A stretch of DNA of 64,000 nt from Flammula alnicola (Eukaryota > Basidiomycota > Agaricomycetes > Agaricales > Strophariaceae). The notes below the pieces were generated by a model. That model did no database searches and was not told the DNA's origin. It worked only from the letters and a program-made list of their open reading frames with translations. The DNA is taken from assembly GCA_015499995.1 (NCBI GenBank), contig JADNRV010000236.1:1-64000 (forward strand). The letters run 5' to 3'. Shown in pieces: positions 56,661-64,000 of the stretch (position 1 is the stretch's first letter; every line of letters begins with the position of its first letter). Made by a program: the position numbers and the translations under genes.

Positions 56661-58380
56661 CCGGCGCAATGAGCACAGCGGGGCTGGGGAGCCCTGCATG
56701 CATTAGATGGATGGCCCCACCTCCAGCAGCGAGTGCAGAGGGGGATGCCGATGCTGGGGCAGGCTGACAAAATGCGGACAGCCCTGCCTCGGAACATGAA
56801 GGTCCTCCCGATGAGTTGCTTCGCGCGGGATCCCAATTGAGAATCCCATATGTTGATGAACGCCACACAGGTGGTGCTCTTTGGAGAGTTGCACTTGATG
56901 CGCAGCGGTGACTTGAACGCTGCATAGATGGAAAGCGAAGAGGCCAGAATGGCCATCTTCACCTCGTCGCCCGTGGTGGGGGTCCTATTGACGATGTCGC
57001 CATAGGCAGGAAGGTCGAGCACCCTGAGGAAGGATGTCGATGCTGGGAGACTGACCGTCACCTTGACGGTGTCAGATTCTGGCAGGATTTGGAGGACCCA
57101 CCCACGAGCGATTGCAAGATCGTCATTGGTTGGGACTCCGGAGGTGGCAAGGGAGACGCCATCATATGCATGCTCCACAGACAAGACCCGAAGGGGCCTG
57201 CCCACAGCGCGGAGAGCCTTGTCAATGTTATTGACAAGGCTGGTAAGTTTCGTATCATGCGGCTTCACGTATGGGCCGCTGAACGCGATGAGGATCTGCT
57301 TGCGCGAAGGTCCTGCAGATGTGAACGAGGAGTTCCTCTTCTGCCTCTTGGCAGCTGAGGCTCGTTCATTGATGGTCGCTTGCATTGTTGGGACGCGAGG
57401 CGGAGGTGGATATCTACCAAGAGCACTAGTGCCCATGGCAGGATCACGCTGCGACAAGGGGTTGGCTGCTGCAAGCTCAGCAAAGATGCGCTTACAGGGT
57501 TTCGGCTTGGTGGCAGTGGGGATAGGAGGCGGGGCCTCAAATAAGAATCTGCTGGCCTCTTGCGAGGCTGGCCCTCCTTGCCCTTGGGAATCCCCTTGGG
57601 AGGGGCCGCTTGCTGTTTCCCTTTGCCAGAAGGCCTTGAGGGAGCGGGCGTAGATGTGTCCATTCCAGTGTCCGAATCTGTTCCACTAGGGGCAGAAAAG
57701 GCACCAGAAGGGGCGGAAGGGAGGGCAGCATGGCGGACTGTGGTGTCTTCCATAGACTGCACTAGGGTTTGAACCAGCTCGTGAATTTGGAGGTTCGAGT
57801 CGAGGTTGTCCGTAATAAGGTCTTGGATACCAGATGAGTAGACAGCGGAAAACACGCTGGCTAGGGAAGAGGCGAACCTCTCAGACATTTGAGCATTGAC
57901 AGCATCCGCAGTGTCATACGCATGCACACGAATCCACGAAGCTGCCGCGTTCATGACGCCGGTGAGGCGGTTGAACTCCCTCGCACGCTTATCCTTCTCC
58001 TCTGAGTCCTCAGTAGGAGCATGCGATGGGGATCGAGTGTCAGGAGGTGCGGGAGTCTCCTCCACGTACATACTGGTGTCGTCGTCGCCAGGAGTGCCCG
58101 CCTCTCCATAGGGCACCTCGCTGTCATCGTGAATAATCGATGAGCGCGATCAGGGACGATCGGGCCTCGGGGTAAGCTGCCTCGACTGCTGAGGCACTGG
58201 CGATGTGTACTGCTGCCTCTGAGGGGAGGCAGTAGAGGTGGATTGGGCTTCAGCTGCCTGTGCCAAAGCAGAGGACGAGCCAGCCTTGAGACCACGCCGC
58301 GGGGGCAGCGCAGTGGTCAACTTGTCTGTTGGGCGAGATCTGCTGGGTGGATCGCCACCAGACCCAGACTTGGGGGGCAT
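56661..58380 (-). pseudogene. L2 ORF1, N-terminal and central part
   Basis: From ATG 58380 (MPPKSGSGGDPPSRSRPTDK) through a TGA at 58150-58152, where L1 has an Arg codon. It continues as IIHDDSEVPYGEAGTPGDDD, ANAAASWIRVHAYDT-like helical text, RKRPADSYLRP, a frameshift near 57530, then the folded domain RPLRVLSVEHAYDGVSLATS, AFINIWDSQLGSRAKQLIG and CTRCWRWGHPSNACRAPQPR. The frame is cut at PHEEA by the chimeric retroposon. Confidence 0.8.
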
Positions 58381-58504
58381 TGAGGTGTTATCTGTCGATT
58401 GGTAAAGTAGCGCTCAGGAGCGCTCAACGAGAAGGAGCTGTGGGGGTCGATGTTGGTGTTGCTGAAGTAGATTCCCACGGTCGCACGAAGTGGTTACCGG
58501 AAAA

Positions 58505-59999
58505 GGAGGAGGTGGGTTTGGAGATAATAACCGACATAGATTCCTTGAAAGGGGACAGCCAACAACCCACACGCATGCAGGCATTTGCAATCGAGATGAG
58601 GACCTCCACCGAGTGGGGGTCCCGACATACAATCTTCTTCAAGTGGGACCAATTGACATGATCCGGACCCCGAGAAGAGAGACCGGAACATGCAGAAAGA
58701 GCTTCTGTGAGTTCCAGCGGGGAGAAAGGGGCCCATTCCTGAGAGAGCAGCATCGTATGTTCTATCTGACGCTGAGTTGTATGTGCCATGCAGGGCGTCC
58801 CACAAGGCAGGCAAATCATTGCAAGGCTCTCCACGATACTGGATCGCCTCTCTGGGAGGGAGCTTCCGCTGCTGGACCCAGTTCATCAGGTCCCACAGTC
58901 GCTTATTGGTACCCGCGATCTCTCTGATGCAATCATCGAAGAAAACACGTTTCGTTTCTCGGACTATTATCCGAAAAGATTTCCAATTCTCGGGGGAGCG
59001 ATCCCCTCGAAACTTGAGCAAGGCGTCAGAGCACTCCTGGGACCACCAGGGCTTCGAATGTTTGATAATAGAGGTCTCTTTAGCATGGGCAGACCACGCC
59101 TCTGAGAAAATCCGCGCCACTTCTTGAGCCACAGTCTCAATCTGATCCTCGGTGGTCATCGGGGCTCTTGGGTCTATGGCCGCAAGCCCCGATGTGATAG
59201 ATTTAACGAAGGCCTTAACAGAGTCCATAGGAAGAGACATTCGAACTGCCCGTCAGGGGCGGGAAGGATGTTCAGTGTAGTATAAATCGGAATATGATCC
59301 GACTTAAGCTGGATGTCCGGGCATTGGACAGTAGACTGGTTCACCACCTGATCGGGGGGGACGAAGGCCAGATCGATCACCGTGCTGTGTTTGGTGCGAT
59401 CTCTCAGAATGTGTGTGGGCCCAGGATTGCCGAAGGCAGCAAGCTCGAGCCCAAGGATAGCCGCAGATTGCTGCAGCGATACGGCACATCCCTCTCGAGT
59501 GGAACCAGGGTCCCAATCTGGAGAGTGCGTGTTGAAATCTCCCATCATCAAATGACAGCGGGGAAGATCTCGATTGTGATCACGAAGCCAGTTAATAGCC
59601 CCATGATCGGAATCTGAATAGACGTTCAGAAGGTAAAAGGAACTCTCGCCCGAAGAGAGCGAGAGAACCATGATGTCAGGATGATCAATAATATCCCTTC
59701 ATTGTGCTGGGCGATACCGGGTCAGCCTAGTTGAAACATAGGTCATGACCCGAGGTCGCTCGTCAGGGGTGGTGGGGCGCACCATGGCCAACCAATCTGG
59801 GTGGTTGGGCGCACCGACAACATCTTCACCCTTTCTGCTCTTCGCAGACGGGGCGGTTCTTATGTGCCTCCAGGGAGGCTCTTGGATGAATAACACATCA
59901 TATCTATTTGTACATGTGCTAAGTATTACATCGAGGGACCCTGTCCCTCGCCACATGCCAACTCAATACCCGTATCTCGTCAAGCGTTTGTGCCTGCAT
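58505..59999 (-). pseudogene. Lg ORF2, endonuclease and RT start
   Basis: ATG at 59999-59997 shares its A with the ORF1 TAA. Contains FIQEPPWRHIRTAPSAKSRK, MMGDFNTHSPDWDPGSTREG, VIDLAFVPPDQVVNQSTV, QLKSDHIPIYTTLNILPAPD, KPWWSQECSDALLKFRGDRS, LTEALSACSGLSSRGPDHVN and ANACMRVGCWLSPFKESMSV. Frameshifts lie near 59700, 59255 and 58750. Confidence 0.8.
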
Positions 60000-61186
60000 T
60001 AAGCTACGTTCTGTGAGTGGAGTGCACGATGTTGAATCCAATATTCACGTACCTGGGCATATTTGGCATCGATCCATTCGCGATCGTACTGGTTGTTCCA
60101 GAAATGACATTTCCTGTCATAGGGTTTATGCGCACCCTTGCAGTTAGGGCAGCACGGGGCATGGGGGCAGGCCACCCCACCAGGAGTAGGTGGAATTGGT
60201 GGAGTTGCCTTGGGATTACCCTTGCAGCACGAGGCGGCAATACGATGTACCTCCTCCTCGTGCGGCCTGGCGCAATGAGCGCAGCGGGGCTGAGGAGCCC
60301 TGCATACCTTAGATGGATGGCCTCACCTCCAGCAACGAGTGCAGAGAGGGACACCGGGGTTGGCACGTGCCGCAAGAATGCGGTAAGCCTTGCCTCGAAA
60401 CATGAAGGTCTTGTTAATAAGAGCCTTCGCTCGGGATGTGGACTGAGAATCCCAAATGTTGATAAACGCCATGCAAGTGGTGCTCTTCAGGGAGTTGCGC
60501 TTAATCCGAGGCTCAGATTTGAAAGGCGCAAAGATAGAAAGTGGAGAGGCAAGAATCGCCATCTTCACTTTGGCCCCTGTGGTAAGGGTCTTACTGGCGA
60601 AATCACCATAAGCAAGTAGGTTGAGCACCCAAAGGAACGACGTGGAAGCTGGGAGGCTGACCGCCACCTTGACGGTGTCAGACTCTGGAAGGATTCTATG
60701 TACCCACCCTCGAGCGATCTCGAGATCGCCCTGGGTGGACACAAGGGACATGGCAAGAGAGATGCCATCATAAGCATGCGAGGCAGACAGCACCCGATTG
60801 GCGCTGCCTGCATCGCGGAAGGCTTTGTCAATCTTGTGGACTAGGTTGACGAGTTTCGTGTCATGTGGCTTTGTGTATGGGCCGCTAAACGCGAGGAGGA
60901 TCTGCTTGCGGGAGGGGCCAGCAGTGGTAAAAGAGGGGGTGCCTCTTCTGCCTTTTGGCAGCGGAGGCCCGCTCATTGATGGCCGCCTGCATGGTAGCCA
61001 TGCATGGCGGAGGTGGATACCTACCAAGGGCACTAGGGCCTGAGGCAGGGTCTCATTGTGACAAAGGGTTGGCCGCTGCAAGCTCAGCAAACGTGCGCTT
61101 ATGGGGACCGGTGCTCCATGGAACACTGGATTTCCAACCCTGAGGTCGAGGAGGAACAGGAGGCGGAGGCCTCAAGTAAGAGTCCT
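59999..61186 (-). pseudogene. Lg ORF1, folded domain and zinc knuckles
   Basis: Contains SANRVLSASHAYDGISLAMS, FINIWDSQSTSRAKALINKT and GVPLCTRCWR, then a stop near 60323. Knuckle residues continue in another phase (CAHCARPHEEEVHRIAASCC, CPNCKGAHKPYDRKCHFWNN), ending HSQNVA-stop. The N-terminal third is absent. Confidence 0.75.
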
Positions 61187-61340
61187 GCTCTCACTGAGAT
61201 GGGCTTCAAACGCGTTGAATCTGACCACTCTGTCTATATCTACTCCAATGGAGAGGTCAAGATCTTTGTGCCCATTTACATTGATGACATTACTTTTGCA
61301 TCCAAGTCCACTGCAGCTGTTGACAATGCAGTCAAGCAAC
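61187..61340 (+). pseudogene. Copia copy B RT, catalytic segment
   Basis: Encodes ALTEMGFKRVESDHSVYIYS, then VPIYIDDITFASKSTAAVDN and AVKQ. The Asp pair of the RT active site is intact here, unlike copy A. The following MITE 3 duplicates CAAGCAAC. Confidence 0.9.
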
Positions 61341-61599
61341 GAGGTCTTTACACTCCCCCACCTGTTCCACGTGGACTCCATGGACTCCACGGATTCCATG
61401 GACAATCCGTGGACTTTTTACAATTTTTTTTCAGGTTTGATTTTAGTGAAAACACCTGCCAAATTGCAAATTTTAGTCCACGCACAGTCCACGAAAAGTC
61501 CACAGTGTCCATTTTGAGTGTGGACTCCATGGACTATCCGTGGACAATGCCGTGGATTTTGTGGACTTGGCTTTACTATATTAATAATAATAGTCACAA

Positions 61600-61690
61600 A
61601 AAATAAAATGCCATAGTCAGGAATTGAACGAGTGCCTACAGCAATATTAATAATGCCGCGCTCTAGCCACCTGAGCCAAGCACGCATTTC
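61600..61690 (-). other. tRNA-like Pol III module inside MITE 3
   Basis: On the minus strand box A TGGCTCAGGTGG (61678-61667) and box B GTTCAATTCC (61629-61620). GCTC/GAGC can form a D stem and CGGCA/TGCTG an anticodon-like stem with a 10-base loop. The acceptor stem is not convincing. Confidence 0.5.
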
Positions 61691-61749
61691 CCAAATAATA
61701 ATTTCGGTTATACATATACCGATTACCATCGGCAAACCGGCAATCGGTT

Positions 61750-63120
61750 ACCGAATGATGGTGACGCGGCTCGAACGTTGCCACGTCACCACCTTCTTCC
61801 CTCCCACCACCATCCCCTATCACGCGGACCACCCGCTGACACCGCACAACCGCGACCACGACGACCGCGACGACCGCGGCAACGACAGCGACAACGACAA
61901 CGACAACGACCGCGGCAACGACCGCGATGGCGGTCACCACCGGCGCACCACGCAACGACGACGACAGCGCGGATAGCAGGACGACGCGACGACGCGGCGC
62001 GTGAGGGAAAACACGCCGCGGGGGGTTGGTTACGAAGGGGGGACCCAGGAAATGGGAGGCCCACGCGGTACGTCGTAAACGACGACACCCGCGACGACAC
62101 CTAACCCGCACCCCGTCCCTCGCAGCTACGACACGCCCCCGGGCACAGAAAACGAAGCCGACGGCGGCGTCGCACACGGCCGCCCGCCGCATCCACGACC
62201 GCCATGGCGACGGCAACGACAACGGGAGCACAATGTCGTGCTCCCGAGTCGTTCTGACGTCGCGTGGGCGGTGAGAACGACAGCGGCGGACGCGACGGGG
62301 CCACGTCAACCACACCGACGCCGGCGGGTCTAACCACCAGGCCCCATGCCTCGCGGGCATCGACGACCGACGGTGAGCAGGCGGCAGGCGAAAACACGCC
62401 GCGGGGGGGTGTTGCATACGAAGGGGGGACCCAGGAATGGGAGGCCCGCAAGGTACGTCGTAAACGACGTCACGCAACGCTGGCTAACCCCCCCCCCATC
62501 GCGTCCCTCGTAGATACGTGCCCCGGGCACTGCCAATGACGCCGACGGCAGCGTCGCAGGTTATCCCCCACCACGACCACGACCACGACCGCCATGCGAC
62601 CGCCATGACGGGCACGCGACGGCGACGTCGGGTCGGCGGTCGCCACAACGACGACGCAACGACCGACGCAACGACAACGCACAGCCGACATGACCACGAC
62701 GGACCACGACGGACCACGACGGACCACGACGCGACAACCGAGCAACGACGCCGCGACGAGGTGACCCCCGACCCGAGACCGACAAATCGAGCGACGAGGC
62801 CGCGACCACTAACGCGACCACCAACGCCGCGACGAGGTGACGACGAGGCGACCCCCGACCTGACCCGACAGGAGACCGACACGACGACACCTGACCACGC
62901 GGCGGCGACCGACGCAACGACCGACCCGACACGCCACGACACCGACTGACCCGACCACCCCGACCACAACATGACCCAACCCAACCACGGACCCGACCGC
63001 GACACGACGACCAACCCGACCACAGACCCAAGCACTCACGACCAACCCGCTCACGACCCAACGATGGACCCGACCACAGACCCAACCGCAACGCGACCAC
63101 CTACACAACAACCGGCCTGA
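61750..63120 (-). repeat. CGACGACAC-rich block with two ~380-bp units and stem modules
   Basis: Dense in CGACAACGAC/CACGACGGAC words. A unit starting AAAACACGCCGCGGGG occurs at about 62007 and 62390. Each has GGGACCCAGGAAATGGGAGG or its 1-base-shorter variant, followed by a palindrome (ACGTCGT-AA-ACGACG) at 62070 and 62455. Reading frames here are low-complexity Arg/Val runs and are not called as genes. Confidence 0.6.
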
Positions 63121-63573
63121 CACTTACCTGACCTGACAGTAGTGTAGCTTGGTAGTGTAACTCAGTAGTGTATATCATGTATTTTAATAGTTTTTTTTCA
63201 ATATCATCAATTTATTAGATTGTAATGTTTTGGTTATAATCCTGAGTCCGCAGAAGTCCATGGAGAGTCTGTGGACTTTGGTATTTCCACTTGAATGTAA
63301 TTCTAAGTTGACTCTAAGTCCAAAGTCCACAGAAAGTCCACAGAAGTCCACAGACATGATATTTACTGCTAATTTCATGCTGTGGACTGGGCATGGACTT
63401 TGTGTGGACTTTGTGTGGACTTTTGTGGACTGTCCATGGACATTCGTGGACTAATTTTTCAAAAACTAAGAAAAATGCCATTAAGTTAAAAGTCCACAAA
63501 AAGTCCATGGAATTCCATGGAGTCCGTGGAGTCCATGTGGACAGGTGGGGGACTGTAAAGTACAGCAAGCAAC

Positions 63574-64000
63574 TTGCTCAGCACTTCAAATGTCGCGATC
63601 TCGGACCCACTGAGTTCCTACTTGGTGTTGCAGTCACTAGAGATCGCCAGAAGCATCTTGTTTCGCTCCATCAGTGCCAATTCATTCTCGACATGCTTGA
63701 GTGCTACAGTATGACTGATTCACACCCTGTCCTCACTCCTATTGCACCTGGCACTGTCTTGTCCAAAGACATGGGTCCTCAGAATGCCGCAGAAGTGGAA
63801 GCTATGCATAATACTCCTTACCTAAGTGCTATTGGGTCTTTGCAGTATTTGGCTACCATGACTCGCCCTGATATTGCGCATGCTGTGTCTTATTTGGCAT
63901 GCTTTAACTGCAATCCTGGTCCCAGGCATTGGGCTGCTGTCAAGCATTTGTTCTGCTATCTCAAGGGCACCTTAGAGTACAAGTTGCAGTATTCTGGTGA
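63574..64000 (+). pseudogene. Copia copy B RT end and connection, runs off the window
   Basis: LAQHFKCRDLGPTEFLLGVA to YLKGTLEYKLQYSG. Relative to copy A it has LECYS for LERYS, YLACF for YLARF and HLFCYLKG for HLFRYLKG, all CGC-to-TGC, and MHNTP for MRNTP. The RNase H and 3' LTR must lie beyond 64000. Confidence 0.9.

Larger units (their letters stand above)
45566..58504 (-). mobile_element. L2: near-complete LINE carrying two nested insertions and an internal inversion
   Basis: Read on the minus strand. 5' UTR and ORF1 58504-56661, nested chimeric retroposon 56645-54280, ORF1 remainder 54279-54199, inverted segment 54198-53321, ORF2 53320-52504, nested LINE 52490-48348, ORF2 and 3' UTR 48347-45566. 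The 5' UTR resembles that of L1 (AGCGCTCAGGAGCGCTCAAC). The 3' end stops at GTCTTTCTTCTGTAG without poly-A, joined directly to the fragment at 45565. It inserted into another LINE (58505-61186). Confidence 0.75.
58505..61186 (-). mobile_element. 5'-truncated LINE (Lg) hosting L2
   Basis: Minus strand. ORF1 from DSYLRPPPP (61186, truncated) to the stop at 59999, and ORF2 from 59999 to SVIISKP at about 58510, where L2 is inserted. It sits in copia B with no visible target duplication and a ~75-base loss of copia sequence. This suggests an abnormal insertion or later deletion. Confidence 0.75.
61341..63565 (+). mobile_element. hAT-type MITE 3 (GTGGACT words), 2225 bp with nested GC-rich block
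   Basis: Flanked by CAAGCAAC (61333-61340, 63566-63573). Ends GAGGTCTTTACACTCCCCC and GGGGGACTGTAAAGTACAG match the MITE 1/2/4 ends. Subterminal words are GTGGACT, GTCCACAG and CCATGGA. A tRNA-like module on the minus strand lies at 61600-61690. The middle (61750-63120) is an unrelated GC-rich block that probably inserted later. Confidence 0.8.

Noticed and set aside
62484..63123. Val/Arg-rich minus-strand frames in the GC-rich block of MITE 3
   Set aside because: Produced by CGAC/CACGAC words in all phases.

Overview
The window reads as repeat-dense DNA from a filamentous basidiomycete, most likely a mushroom-forming agaricomycete. The protein families point that way (a DUF6589-type gene, a RecQ-like helicase, Ty1/copia, APE-RT-RNase H LINEs, hAT), as do the ~50-nt GT-AG introns. 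I see no certain single-copy host gene; nearly every base can be assigned to a transposon inserted into another transposon. No species is claimed.

Layout. 1-1963: a gag-like ORF with its 3' LTR, inserted in a hAT remnant. 3059-36150: Ty1/copia copy A, split by a 4.77-kb palindromic element (FB1, 4226-8993, 9-bp target duplication) and by a 25.5-kb insertion with 29-bp terminal inverted repeats (9680-35205). That insertion holds a 5.3-kb palindrome (FB3), word-like repeat arrays, a candidate RecQ + DUF6589 mobile unit (about 19.2-33.7 kb), two 833-bp foldback MITEs, two hAT-type MITEs, a second satellite palindrome (FB2, 24624-29279) and a tandemly duplicated exon/intron block. Copy A ends in its LTR at 36150 and lies inside copia copy B, which continues at 36151-36226, 43923-44806, 61187-61340 and 63574-64000. 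B is split by a full-length minus-strand LINE (36227-43909), by a LINE-in-LINE-in-LINE cluster (44807-61186) and by a hAT-type MITE (61341-63565).

The points most worth attention are: (1) a divergent RecQ/DUF6589 gene pair between long degenerate inverted repeats, a plausible undescribed mobile unit; (2) giant palindromes whose arms are inverted ~164-bp satellites, with a decayed gene common to both centres and the satellite orientation flipped between the two; (3) a MITE family with a conserved core whose many subterminal words changed in concert; (4) a tRNA-headed retroposon fused to a LINE 3' end with a perfect 15-bp target duplication; (5) a short stem module with a compensatory base-pair change next to interchangeable palindromes.

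The elements work together only as a record of insertion order. Copy B is older than A, which the excess of Arg-to-Cys changes in B also suggests. Most premature stops fit C-to-T change, as expected from cytosine-methylation or RIP-like decay. The DUF6589 gene still has good splice sites and frames apart from FB2, so its unit is among the younger layers.
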